Source of the DNA: Pseudisothecium myosuroides
Taxonomy: Eukaryota; Streptophyta; Bryopsida; Hypnales; Lembophyllaceae
NCBI GenBank assembly: GCA_951799445.1
Contig: OX637291.1
Span: forward strand, 3,970,501-4,034,500
DNA length: 64,000 nt
Reading direction: 5' to 3'
Shown: piece after piece, positions 13,501-28,500 of the stretch
Position numbering within the stretch: the first letter of the stretch is position 1
Layout of the letters: each line of letters opens with the position of its first letter
Notes under the pieces: generated by a model
What the model saw: only the letters and a program-made list of their open reading frames with translations
Databases searched by the model: none
What the model was told of the DNA's origin: nothing
Position numbers and translations under genes: made by a program

Positions 13501-16500
13501 TTAGGAGTTACACTCTGAGAATTAACACTGATTTTTCACAAAGTTCCATCATCTTTTGTATTCTCAGGTCGGAGCATTGGTGCACGAGCACTACTGGTGC
13601 TTGGGGACGTATTTCAAAGAAGTTCACCTTCATGACAACTTCCAGCTTCTCAACCCAACGTTGAAATGGCCCGAATGGTATGTCCTTGTTGCTGGGCAGG
13701 CGAGGCTGTTGTCGTTGCGCAGGATCCTCTTTGAAAATCCCGTGAATCTCTTCCAAAGTCTGCATCACCCAGATCTTCGCATCGTCCAGCGCTATGTAAG
13801 CCTCTGCAAATTCAAGCCACTCAGTGTCAATGCATCCATCCAAGCAGAGTCACCTAAACAATTCCTGCGAATTAGGTGATTCTGTGGTACTGTTATGACG
13901 AACTTAAAAAGAAGATTTATTTGGTTTGCTGTTCTTACTTGCAGGTTTGAATTTGGCGCCCAATGCATATAGCAGTCTGACATGCCACTGAAGGGCGTCC
14001 ATTGGTACTAGTGGCCCAGGCTCCTACACAATACACAGTACGCCAAACAGGTCAGCGGCTGGGCTCTCAGGATCAAATACACTAGTGGAATCCATGTCCT
14101 CTTTCAGCTAGGGAGTCCACCCAACGTGGCTGGAATTGGCAAATTCTAAGCAAGTTCCATCTAAGTTCCAAGCAACTTGGATGGATTCCCTGGCTAAAAC
14201 AGGACATGATTTCGGCTACTCTGTCGAATCTATTTGGTGTGTCATTCTATTTCTTTCAAGCGATTTTTTTATATTGCAGCTATCTTCGCACCTATCATCT
14301 TGTAGCATCCACGTATTTAGAATCTCATGACTTGATAACAACACTATCGCACTCCTATGCTCAATGACAAATAGGATGGTCAACTAATTTCGGAACCCTT
14401 AACTAGATACGGAGTAGAAGAGTGCAGTGATACTATTGAGGAAAACTTTCAATTCCAGAAGAGGGATATATGCAGGGGAAGTTCACGTACCTTGACGAGC
14501 TTGGAAACGGCAATGATGAAATTCTCTTCGGCAAAAAAGCATTTGTACCACATAGGAATCCTCTCTATTGCAGAGTCTGTGATGTACACAATCGATTCTT
14601 CTGCTACTTTCAACTCTTTCTGCAATTCATCAGGAACGGAATCATGTAATCAGCTAATTTGCTCCTCTAAACTGGTCCTTCCATACACAAGTTTAGCAGT
14701 GTTGTAGGATGGGCTACCAAATGCTAAAGTTCATTATTGGGAGCTTTGAGAGGAGATTAGGAATAAAACATTACAGTGTTAATGTCGATGATCATGGCAG
14801 TGAGACGTTTGTGTGTGTTTGCAATCATCGGGTAGAGCTCCTCATAGTAGATGCATGCATTTCGAGCTGAAATCGTCATGAACTAATCAGTTAGTATTTA
14901 GTTACTACTCTCAAGTTATTCAAACAGGGAGAGGTGCTTCGCCTTGCATTTACTCTCACAACGCACACGAATTCGCTAGCTCTCTCTGACAATTTGTGAA
15001 ATTTGAAACTGACAATTGACACTGACGATTTGTGAAATTTGTGAAAATGAATTTGTGAGAGCAATTTGTGGGAGCCAGCGAATTTGTGAAGGAACTTGGG
15101 AGCAACAAATTTTTGATGGGGGAGGAAAATGAATTTGGACTCCAATATGATACTGCGTGCAGATTTCCTATCAATTCAAACTTTGCTGTGTTGGTTTAAT
15201 TTGCCTCATGCAAGGAAATTGATTATTTGCAATGTAATGAGCTGGTTTGTTTGAAAATTACTTGCGCATCCATTGAGACAGGCTTCTTCGCTTGGGAGTG
15301 CACTTAGTGCGAAGTCAAAATGTAGGTTTTCAGAACTGGAGAACCTTGTCCGATGGATGACATGGAATCGGATGACTTAACCTTACAAGGATGCCGTCCG
15401 ATGGATGACATGGAATCCTTCTATAGATGTTTATCCTTGGAGTTGTGTAAAAAGGGGATGACATGGAACCCTTCTATTGATGTTTATCTTTGGAATTGTG
15501 TAAAAAGGGGAGGTCTTGCATAGTTGTTTGACCTCCAATGAGTGCTCTTGAGATTTTTTAAGAAAATGATACCCAAAAAAATGATTTCCAAGGTGACTAG
15601 ACCCTTCTTTTAGGGTTAATTTTACCAAACCAACTCAATAAAAGCAATTCCTAAAAAAAATGCTTTTTTGTTTTTGTTCAGAGGTATTATTTTTTAATAA
15701 CCAAAGTTACCAAACTCTATCTAAGAACATACCTTAATTGTTTCATATTGCATTTTCTACTACAACATGATTTACTTCCATAAGTTCAATATTTTGGGAG
15801 AAAGAATACACTCGCTTTTCTCAAGAGTTGACATTAAAAATTTTAAAACATTTTGCAATCCAAAAAAATTAATGCATCTTTAATGAACTTGAGGAGTTCA
15901 ATCAAACTAATATTTTCTTCACAATGAATAAAATAAATGGCAATTACAAAAGATTAACATCCTTACCAATGAGTTCAAGTCGATAGTACAGGATTTGGTG
16001 GTCGCAAGCAATAGCAAGATCTACGGTAGGATCCATAGGCACCTCCATTCTTTCTATGGGCCATACCATAGATGGTGGCTCTTGTGGCAAATCAAGGTCA
16101 ATAGGAGGTGGTCCTTCGATCTTTACTATGGATTCTCTCTGATGTCATTTATTGCATTAGTTTAGTTTATTTTTCATAATTTTTTTAAAATAAAGTTTCA
16201 ATTATTAAAAGATAATTAAATTGTAATTTATTTATTTAACTTTATAGTAGACAAAACTTTCATTTCATTATTGCCAAATGTTTCATCCTTTTAAACTTTT
16301 GTAATCAATTAATCATCTTTCAGGTATATTCAATTATGTCAAATATATATATGAATAAACCCTTGTCATTTTGTAATGCATTTATTTTCATTATTATACT
16401 CTGGTGCACTCTTTTGAGTGCCCTTGGTTCGTCCCATTTTATACTTTAAAATCTTAAACGTGTATGCAAATATATAGAAGTTTATTATACAATAGAATAA

Positions 16501-19500
16501 TCTAATGGTCTTAAAGTGTATACAATGTACATCAAACTATTTAGAGAAACTAACAAAGATGAAAGTTTTTAAGAGCAATTTAAAATCTCAACACAAGTAA
16601 AAATCTTTAATTTTTTTATTTTTTTAATATAATTAATTGTATAAAACAAAGCATTAATATGTGAAGATATTAGAAAGACCTTCAATGAAAATTTGGAAAT
16701 TAATTCAAACGTGCACCTGTACAAAACCTTTAATTGAACCTTTAACAGAACCTTTGGTTGAACCCTTAGTAGAGCCTTTTGCAGAGCCTTTTATAGAACC
16801 TTTGGTAGATCCTTTGGTAGAACCTCGGAGTGATGTTCGTCTTACTGGTGGAGGTTCAGGTGGAGGTGATATAAGACCAATTATAGATGGTCCTAATGAT
16901 TCTCTTCCAATTATTTTGTCCAACAATTGATTGGCTATAAGAAATGCTTGACACAATACCTACATTAATTGATTCATGTGAAAATTACATTAGTATAAGA
17001 AGGTTGGTAGAAAGGGATTTTAGGAAATATCTTGAAATGCTCATATACTTAATTTTTCACATATAGCATCTGCAAAGGGCCCCTACTTGTATTGATAAAA
17101 AATGTTATGGTGGAAAACCAACTCTACTAGAATTGCATCTTTTGAATACGAATAGATGAAATAAAATATTTTTTTAACTTAACCCGAGAAGGTTACATGC
17201 CACTTTTTGACTTCAATAATGTAGATGTGCCATTGACAAAGTTGATTTAAAAAATTTGGATGAAAATCATCCTTTTCAATATGAACAAGAACTTATTGAC
17301 TATGCATATAATTTAAAAAAACTTGAAATTGCATGGTCTACAACTTTGTAAATAGGGGACATATTACAATACTACATCATTGACTACATCAAATGGTACA
17401 ATAATTGTTGCATTCCAAGTTGGGAACACTCCAAATTCTACAGCATATTCTAATAATACACTAATATATATTAATATAAGACAATATATATATTTTTATA
17501 TGTTTAAACCTATACAATGAAATTTAGAGGTCTAGATTTTTGGAGATCATGAATATTATGTATAGCTACTAGGATTGACCTTTTGATCTTGTAACTAACA
17601 CATGAACCAATGTTGTAGGTGTATATAAGCTTAGAATGCACCTCAAACTATATACAAATTGCTTTTTAAGCTTTGAAAATCAAAAAATAATTTTAAAAAA
17701 TGTATATATGCTTGCAATGTGTTGTTTAAAAGGTTTGAATATTTTATTGCTCGTCCAAATTTATTTCATTTGAAAGGAAAAAATAATTTGTTTATTGTAT
17801 GATTGAGTGTGAAGGAATTATACAGAAGATAGTATAAACATTCCAATCGCACATTGTGCAATTGATATACAAAACTTGCTTTAACTCCTAAATGCTCAAG
17901 GCCTTTTTTGAGCTTCTTAGAATTTGTTCTAAATCAAACCAAAAGCCAATATTTTGATAAATTTCATCATTTTTTAAAATATATTTTAACCATGCAAATT
18001 CAAATTAGACATGTAATGGATTTAATAGGAAAAGAAAACACAACAATATCACTTATGAACTGAAGGATTATAATGTTTGATCATGAGGATGTTAGAATGA
18101 AAGTAATATGAAGTCTATCTATCCTCTTTTTATATGTCAAATCTAAAATTGAGGTGATTAAAAAAATATGAAGTTAAAGGGCATAACATACATAACAACA
18201 ATCAATATATGAACTCTCAAAATCTATTTTATAATTTTCTTAAATGAATTTCTAATGTGATTTTTTCTCCAAGATCCAACGCTTTTGAGGATCATTTCTA
18301 AGAGCCGTGAATACTAGATCTTCCAAAATTGCAATAAACACCCTTGCACAAGACTCGGCACAAAATCTTGAATGGATAATTGCAGGAAACACTTGCTAAT
18401 TTTGTTGCATTTCATAATACTCATGCTTTTTTTTTAGTACTTTAAAATTAGAAAAAACAATTTTAAAACAATTTTAAAAATATCACCAGTGTATACACGT
18501 TTGAAATTAAAGTAAACCATAAAATTTTCTAAATAGAAAAACTAGAAAAGTGCCAAATCTCAAGACAATAGATATTTTGATGTTTTAATTAGTTAAAATA
18601 GGGAGGGGGATTAAATAATAAAAGAACAATTTTCCATTTATAACAACCCTAAGGAGATGGTCATTCGCCAATAGAACCGCCAAAATAATATTGTATATGT
18701 TTTGAAATGCGAGCAGAAAGAAGCTCACTTTGTGGAATTTCACACCACATAAAATTATCTATTTCTAGAATATTTTTGGATATTAAATCATTTTTGAAAA
18801 TTGCAAAGAAAAACTAAGTCATTTGGAGCGAGAACACAAAAGTTATGGCCAAAAAACAGATCAATATGCAAGGTGTGACCAAAATAATACGGGTGTTTCT
18901 TGCAATCACCCTAATAGAAAATCATAAACATTCATTTTCAAAATCAGATTCTTGATGCTAAAACTAGACTTCCAACTACGCATCAAATTTTAACATATCC
19001 TACCACCTCCCACTTTCTACATTTGAAGTCTACTCATAGACTTCTATCTTTCATAAATGAAGTTATTTAATAAAATTGGGTACTAAAAACTGAGTTTTTT
19101 CAAGAAAATAGTCTAGGGTCTAAAGCATTTAGGCCAACCTACATTCAATTATGATATCAATTATGCAGTGCAATGCAAAGTGGGTACACCCAAAATTGCA
19201 CCCCCAACTAAAACTAAAACAGACATCAATGTATTGTACATCTCCCAAATCAATATGTATGTATGTTGAAGAAACAATTTTAGAACCTCTAGGTCCTCTA
19301 CCAAAAAAAAACTTTGACTGTTCATAATTTTTGCATAAGGTATCCAAATGTCGCGTTCTTTGGTGCGTTGGAACCTCCTTTCACTTGCCAACAAGAAAAT
19401 TTAGAAATTCAAGCAGTCTGATATTACCTTGTAAAGTTCTGGGTAGGGTTGCTCAAGTGTGGTCATCCAAAAGGGTATTGGGAATGAAATGAGCGGAGCT

Positions 19501-22500
19501 TCGACAATTTCTGATAAATTACACCAGAACTGATCTGCAAAAGGAGGGTCTTCATCTGAAGTCTTGGTGAGGTAGCCATGAACCAGGCTGCAGGAGTCAA
19601 TGTGCCTGTCCAACTAGCCACAAACCAGAGTTAAGTTAATTCAAAATCAGCAACAACAGGGCTCCTTAATTTTCCATTTTTTGCCAAGTAATAATACAAG
19701 GGGGTCCAATTTATTGTAATTGAGAGTTAATTTAGAGGGCTCTCGATTCCAATTTTTTCCTCAAATGTAGAATGTACAAAAATTAAAAGTTCTTGAAGAT
19801 TTTGTCATGTGTTGATTGGAAAAAACAAAATATAGAGTCTTCTACCATATGGTTGCATTTATCTTCCAATATTATTATTTTTAACTTCTATTCATTATTT
19901 ATTGGATATTATTGGCACTTAGAAGAAGATTCCTAACATGCAATTATTAGACCAAATAGGTTATGAATTTTCAAAGTGTTGTCTCCAGGTGAATGAAAAA
20001 TCAACAGTAGGCTCTTTCATAGACTCTTGTTTTGATTGTGTGCACTTTTTACAACTGATATTGTCATTTTCATGGCTTCTTTTTGTTCAATTGTAGGTGT
20101 CACATTTGGGACATTGCTGATTATAGGTGTACATACCTAAAAAGACACTCTTTTTTTTGAGATTTTGGAAAACCTTCTCCCCTTAGTAGTTTTGAAGTGT
20201 AGTACAAAAATTCAGTGAGAGTGGCATATGGTAAGAATTTTGAAATACCTCTGCCTGCACAAAGTTAGTGAATAAAGTAGCAAACATTGCTTTGCGAGAG
20301 TCCCTGAACTCATTGAGCTGTTGTTCCAAGTGTGCTTTGGCTTGCTGCAACTCTCACATCAAATAATGGATACAAAATTACATGTAAATTGATGACCCTT
20401 CACAAAGAGCATTATTTGCATATAATTGATGTATATTAAAAAACAGTACACCACAAAATATTTGTGCTACCTCGAGGCGTTCGTTACAATGGCTTCTCAA
20501 TTGCTCAGCAACACTGGCAGCCTGCTTCTGCAGTGCAGCTTGGCTGCTTTTGTTACCGAAAAAGGACCACTCTTGTTTGTTGTAATTTGCCTGTTTTAAA
20601 AAAAAAATGTCAAACAAATTATATGTCAACCAAACTATGGCAATCATATAATTATAACCAATTAGACTATCTACCAAAAATATTATTTTGAATGTGAGTT
20701 TTGCCTTACTGGTTTTTGATGGATGGCGAGCTTGCCTGGTATTCATCAAAAATCTCTTGGCAATTGCTCTTGAGCTTCAACAACTCCAGGAAATCAGCCC
20801 TTAGCTGGAAACCATAGTAAAAGCATTACAAGTCAGATTATCAATGAATGATAGATGAAAAAGACTGCAGCCATGTGGTTTCAAAATGGCTGGAAAGGGT
20901 TACTTGCCCGCCTAGGCCGCTTGCGGTTGGGTTCTTGTTACTCTTTTTTCTTGCAGTAAAGGTTCCTTTACTTATGTCAAAAAAAAATGGTTTAACCCCT
21001 AAACGTCTGGATTCATCTCCAAAATTGACAATTTGAGAAAAACCATTATAAACTACAATTTGGAAGAATATTTTGAAATTGGTATACAAATGAAAGCTGT
21101 AGATTTTGATTTTTAAATTCTATCTGTACGGTTAGATCTACTAATGCTATCACCACTCTTTTTCTATAAATTTTGAAAAGAAAATTTCAGAATTCCTTCT
21201 AAATTCAATTACAAGTAAAATATTATCATTTTTTGAGTAAAACTTGTTGGAATGGATTTGAAATAAGGTTCTCTTCATATGGTGATTTTTTGAAATTTTT
21301 GTGACCTTTACATCTTTGACCTCATTTTTGCACATCTAGTTTTGAACTAAAGTCAATGCAAATTGACCACTTGACATACTTCCACATTTGTAATTTTAGA
21401 AATGTATATATTCTAGTAACACGAAATCCAACCGATGGATAGGACAACAACTTGATAAAGTATCACCAAAAATTAGGATGGAATGAGACAGAAACAAGGA
21501 TCTGAATCTGTTCATCGTCCAAAAAATGGACATCGGAGAGCTCCAGGGTTAATAAGACAGAGTTCCACCTAAATTGGGTGGACTCTCGGACGAGAATTGG
21601 AAATGACTTCCGGGACAGATGTTGAGGACCAAAAGTGGTCCACGGACTTCTTTCAAGATTACTATAGAAATGAAAAATGCACTTATTGGTCCAACAAACA
21701 AATCATTTTTGGCAAAGTACTTTGGTGATTGGTCTTGTCCTTTCAAGATTATGTGTCCCATGATCCCTCTCAAAAATGAAAGTGAGCCATGTGGAAGTCA
21801 AACAATTAGGGAGAGAGTCCATTTGATACCACACAAGCACACATCAAAAAAAGATGGGTGTCACTAATTCCTATTTTTCCTCCCTATAAATGAAGCCTTT
21901 TGTTGCAGTCTTTAATCTAGTTTGGGCGCAAAGTTTTAAAAATGCTTAATGAATGACTATAACAGATTCAATAAGAACTTCAAATCAATTTAATTCTTGA
22001 GAATAAACTCCATAATAACTAGCAAAATAGCTTTCATCTTGTTAATCATAGTATTTAGAATGAGTAAAAGCATTCTTTATACACATATATTGAGAGAAAT
22101 TTTATTATTAATTTTGAAAAAAAGGCAATTTTACTAAGTTACCTGAATTGCCACTATTGAGGAAACTAAATTATTATATAAGAAATTTTTTATCACTTTA
22201 GACGAAAGTTACATTAGTAGAAATATGGTCCTCCTAGACTAAAGCTTTAATTGGTCATTTTATGTTGAATTAGACCAAGTGTGGGTCTTAAAGTTTATAG
22301 TCTATAAGGACCACATTTCTACTAGTGTTATGAAAATTATCTCACCTATACGTTTGAAAATATATTTAAAATGTTGAATATTTATAAACAATTGAATGAC
22401 CAAAAATACTGCTTTGTTAGAAATGTTACTTAGTCTATTAAGTTACAAGGCACTTGCAAATTTAAAAATTCACAATGAGATGGTAATTAGGCCATGTTTA

Positions 22501-25500
22501 GTAGCGGTTAAGCAATTTGTACATTACTACACAAAATCAAATGTTAAAATTGAAGGCATTGCATTCATAGGGAAGTGATTTAACCCCTAAAGGCCCAAAG
22601 TCCCCTCGAGGGACACTTGGGATTTTGGGCAGGCTCGTGCGACCTGGAATTTCGACCTCATTTTTTGAAACTTTTTTTGAAGATAGGAAATCACATTAGC
22701 TTTCCAAAAATATAATTTTTTTTTCAATCGGTGCCCAGGAAAAAAAGTTATGCCGCCCGAAGTCAAAAAAGCAGTTCGCCGGGCAGGAAAAAAAAACTTT
22801 TAAAAATTGAATTTTTTTTTTTTGATTTTTTTTCTCAAAGATCATGTTTTTGTCTATATTTAAAGCTTTGATTCATTCTATTTGGACTCAGAATGAGAAA
22901 GTTATGGACAATCTTGTTTTTCAGGCAATCTAAGCGTCTTCTTAAAAAAAAACTTATTAAATTCATTTTTGAATGCAATTTTCAAATTTTTTCAAATTTT
23001 TTTTTGAAAAGGTTAAGTTTGTTTGCAAGAAAAATCCAATTTTTGGGATTATGGTTTTTTAATTCCATCTAAGAGCTATTGAAGATTTAGTATTTTGTTC
23101 AATTTTGAACCTACTTCTACTTAATAATTTTTTTATATGTGAAAATCAAGTTTTGACATTCTGAATTTTTTTTCCCCAACTCTCAACTTAAATGTTCAAG
23201 ATAATTTTTTTTAACTTTATGGTGTGTAGTGCAAAAAAAATCCACAAATGGCCGTCAAAGTCATCTGAAATTGCAATCCAAAGTTCAAAAAAACTTCTTT
23301 TTCCAACTTCAAACGCTAATATCTTCCAATCCGTACGGTCAAACTTCATGAAATTTTTACCACATGATTTGAGACAAGTGAAGTACAAGATCCTATGTTT
23401 AGATTCTAAAAATAAAATAAAAAATTGGTTTAGGGAGTGATCGCAGCAGAAATGGCAGTTTACAGTGGTTTCGGAGCCAGAAAATGCCTTGGGCCTTTAG
23501 GGGTTAAGTGAGTCAATTTTAGGATGTATTTTGAGTTGTTCAAGAATATTTATATGTGGACCATAGGTCAAATAGTATTTCATTGTAGATATCTTTGGAG
23601 ATGTTTGTTGACCACCTTCGAATAGTTTGAGATCAAAATAATCACAAATTTGGGTGGAAATAATAATTTCATTAGGATTTGTCTTTGCTCAATATATCAA
23701 TGGATGAAAAAATTATATGACAATAGGAATATTTTACAAGATGTTCACATGATTAAATGGATGTAGTAGGTACTTCCAATCTATTTTATTGAGATGATTT
23801 GAATCAAAGTTTGTTTTCTCTTCCCTACAACCAAATTGAATCCAGTATAATTAGGGATTGGTAAAGTGTACAAGTACCTTAACCATTGAATCATATGTCA
23901 CAGTCCGCTCCCTTCTTATTCTTTGATATGCCCTTGGCAAAGCTTCAAAGTATCTTGCTTCAATGGTATTCCAACAAGCAAATAATGACTCTACAAACAA
24001 TTATATACATAGTATTAATTATAAAAATGTATAAATTACTAGAATTGAAACTTTGGGAGAAGTTGAAAACCAAAATTTTATGTGAAGGCATTAATTCAAT
24101 AAATAATAGTAAAAAAAACTCACTTGCAATTACGCGCTTTTGTTCTTCAGATTCAATTTCAAATTGGCCTTCTTTTTTTGTTGGATTACCTTCATTAGGA
24201 AGTGACACCTCTTCTAACTATAGATTAGAAAGACAATTTTAAAATAAAATAATATAGCAATATAGCATTAATTCAACCAAAATCAATGCATATAAATTTT
24301 AGGATTTATAAGGTTGTATAGTGAACTTATTATTATTTAAAGAAGCTTAACATTTCAAAGTTGAAGATCCAAATCATTAATTTTAGTCAAAATATTGATT
24401 TTTCAATAATGATGAATGTAAATAATAGATTTTGAATACAGTTTACTTACTCATGTTTGTACATTTATGAAAAATATAAAAATATGCATAGTATATGAAA
24501 ATCATTTTTTAGCTCCTATAACTTGAAAAAAAATCTATATAAAACTATCATGTTTTGAACAATATGTTGTAAAGCAAAATAATTTAATAAATAAATCTTT
24601 AAAATTTTAAACTACAAAGTATTTGAATGTGGTCTATAATTTCTTCATCATATTAAAAATCAATTCATTTTTTTTCTGATTGATTAGATGTCAAAATATA
24701 GATGTCAAATTCAACTTTTTTATATCCATAGAGTCCAAATGGGGATTTTTTTTCCTATAAATTTTTTCTACAAGAGCATTTATGAGGCAAAATGTGTTTA
24801 ATTGCATTATCCTTCAAATGCTTGAGTGACTAATATGGTCATTGTAAAGCTTAAAATCAAAAGATTCCAATGTGAAAAATGTTCCAATTAGAATACAATT
24901 AATGTCACTAGTTAGATATTGTAGACTACTTTCATCTTTAAACTATGAATATATCCCAAAAAATAGTTATTTTTTAAACTTCCTAAAAAGATTATTTTTA
25001 AAAATCAACCATATAAATGAGCTATTCATTTGTATTTTGTAACACATGTTTGAATTCAACTTCAAAAAAATACATATAATTGTATATTTTGCTCAAAATG
25101 TCGAAGCATTTAATGATTAAGTCACACATGATACAATTGTTTTGAAGAAAAACACTTGTATTGTGTTTAGGAGAGAAGGCACTTCTTATAGAATATAAGA
25201 CCTCTTAAAAGTAGCATGATCACTCCAATTTGACATGTCAAATCTTCATGCCTATACTTTATTAAATAATAAAGTGTAAGATCTAAGTCCACTTTAGATT
25301 GATAGTGACAAATGTTAGAGATTAACCTCTACAAAAAAAATATATCTTTTTAATCAAGGCTTTTAGATATTATTCAATTTTTTGACATGAAATTAATTAA
25401 AAAATGATTTTAAGATATAATTTCATTTGATTAATCTTGATTTTTATATTTTAAATATAAAAATATGTGTAATTTATATTTTTAAATGTATAATGACCAA

Positions 25501-28500
25501 ATTTTCTAATATGTTGAAATTTTGTAGTTAATAATCATGTTAAATATATTTTGAAATGATACCGAAGTTATCGATTGTGGTGGTGGCAATGGTGGCGGAG
25601 GAATAGCCGGTTTTGCAATGTTTTCTACCTCTCCTTCTTGGAGAGTTGGTTTGGATTTCAAATATGTTTGAGCAACCTCATTTGCATTTAACGCCTTTTT
25701 CTTTGCTTCCTCTACAAATTCTAATGACTTTTTGATTTGTTCCAAGGCTTTCCACCCAACCGTCCTACAATGTATTGCCGCATCAACCTTCTTGGCTACT
25801 TCCTATAATGCTTTCTATTGAATATTATATTTTTATTTGATCTAATATCATCTTCATCAAAATTGCAATGGAAGAATAGAATAATTGACATATTAATTAT
25901 TTAAAAAAATCTCTTGATTTTTTAAATAACATACTATGAGTGAACAATTGATTTGAGATGAAAAATTGTATTTTATGTAGTCATCACTTGTGGAACCATG
26001 TCATATATAGTCATCACTTGTAGAATCATATTTCATATGGTCATCACTTTGAAAATATGTATTCATTTAAAGAATACAGTCTTTCCAAATAAGATGTGTC
26101 TATCTTATTGTTGCCCTTATTGTAAATGCAATAATTTGTTTTCATAACTATATATACCTTGGCTTTATCAAATGCTTTTTGAACTTCCATTGCAACTTCT
26201 TCACATTTTATTGTTGCGGTTTGAACTCGTTTGACAGCTATTTCTGCACTTTGTAGTGATTGTGCAATCATTCCCATTGAAGTGTCTTTTACGAGCTCTT
26301 TTGCTACATGGGTGATGCCAGTTATGGCATCTAATAAAATTTCAGCTTCTACCTCTGCTCTTTGAGCATTGAAATATTTCTTTGTGGCCTCTTCTGCTTC
26401 AATCCTTGCTTCCTCTGCTTCTTGAGTTGCCTACCATAGCCATGTGAAAATTTGGAATTAAACAAGTATTCATCACAAAACTACATCATATACAGTTAGT
26501 AGAATGGGGGATACTGTGAAACCAAGGTCAATGCCAAAAGTGATCAAGAGAATTTGTTGAGTGCTCTCTCCATTTTGTGGTTCTAAAAACATAGTGCCTT
26601 CCTTGCCTTTTTTTATTCTAGTGGTTCATTCTAATTCTACTCTCAAAGGTGATACCAAAATTGTTGTTTAATTTTATACTTGTACATTTAAAAGTGCATA
26701 ATGTTTGAATTATTGAATGTAAAACTTGTTAAAATTGTTAGGTGGTCTTTCTTGTATGCATGAGAGTGGGTGAAGTAAGTAGTCGTGAGCTCCTATGGAT
26801 ACAAGGAAGAAAATTAGAGTTGATCCTTGGTTCAATTCCTTATTTAGGCATAGGATGTGCACTATATTATCCTAGTAATTCATTCATTCCCTATGACAAT
26901 TGTAGGTAAGCATTATATAAATATGTAGTCTTATAACTATTGGCATATTTTTTCAACTCATTGTCAATGTGCCTCATATTAAGTAGATGTATAAAATACA
27001 AACTTTGTATCCATATCCATATTAGTGAAAAATGTGAAAAATTCTTAATTTGATGTGAAGATCAACATTTTATTTGCTTAACAAGCTTAGATGGTGCATA
27101 TAATGCCATATGGAACAATGCTACAAAACTATTGGCATCTAAATGCTCTGCCCTCTTTAATACTCTTTGCTTTGTGCCAAAATATCGCCATTTTTTAAAT
27201 AATATAAAAATATGATTGTTAAAAGAATTGATTCATAATTATTATAAACTATATAAAACTGCTTAATATAAGATCAAAGTTTGTAGCTATATATTTTGCA
27301 AAACTCTAGTAGTATTCCAAAAAAAGATGCAAGAAAATTAGCTACTTTCAAGGTATTTAATGGAAAGACTACTTAATGAGATTAAAAAAATAGAATTCAT
27401 ACCGTTTCTGCAAACTCTTTTGCCTTTGTTGCACTGTCTACCAACAAAGTGGTATCATTACAATTTAATCGACCTTCAAATATGCGGTCAGCTATATTTT
27501 TGGCTTCTTCTACATCGACAAGGCAATTGGCTCCACGAGATGCTGGATGTCGTGGACACTCAGTCATTTTAGTATTGGCAATGCAAAAGGTATTTTGCCA
27601 TTGATGAGCATATTCTACCATAGCAGGCCATGCTTTAGAAGCAAATTTAGTTCTCTTGTAAATATTATCAGGATTCTCGTTAATTGGTTTCACCCTCATA
27701 GCAAGTCCTCTATTAAAAACAAGTTTTGATATCAATATAAATGTTTATACATTCTTGTTTTGCCTAAATTGTAAATCACTATTAAATAAATCAAATAAAT
27801 CTTTAAATTATCATTTAAAACATTATTTTTTCACTTGATTATTTAGAATTGCATATTAGATTAATTTTTAAAGGCTTAAACCCTAAAGGACTAAGTGCTT
27901 AAAGTTTGAACAATGGGTGGACACAAACCTATCCGAAGCACACAAAATCTTTGTTTTTCATCTATCTAAATATGTTTAGATTCTTATTTCAGTTATCTTA
28001 CATTTGTATGGTATAGATTTTACAACTTTCTTTAGAAAATCTTATATAGTTGAAAGGATATAAGTATGTCTATCCTCAAAAACTAACTTTTCTAGTTCAA
28101 AAAATGACCAGTCTAAAAACAACTTAAATAAATAAGTGAAATAAAAATCTTTTCAGAGAATCACCATAATTAGAATTTTATATTTTAAATTAAAAAAAAT
28201 CTAGTGAAAATTACAAATATTCAATATTTATCAAATTTTAGAAATAATTTTCAATTTGTATTGAAAAAACATTGGTCAGTACAGCAATTGATCTAAATTT
28301 ATGGATTTTATCTGTGGATCATATTTTACAGCTTTTGTTTAATTGTCACCATTAAATTATTATTCTAGGTTGCACTTTATAGTACATCTCTAAAATTTTG
28401 AAAATTTGGAGTACCCCTTGGTCCTTAAAGGGTTTTTCTTTTGGTAAATTGTCATTATAAAGACATCTGTCAGAAATTTTGAATTGTAATACAACTTAAA

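Noticed and set aside
14990..15095. Recurring AATTTGTGA motifs that might look like a CRISPR or short tandem array
   Set aside because: Irregular spacing, degenerate units and a eukaryotic intron context; ordinary low-complexity repeat.
22602..22613. Palindrome CCCCTCGAGGGG-like as an operator site
   Set aside because: It recurs at the same place in several copies of the TTAA repeat, so it is part of the transposon end.
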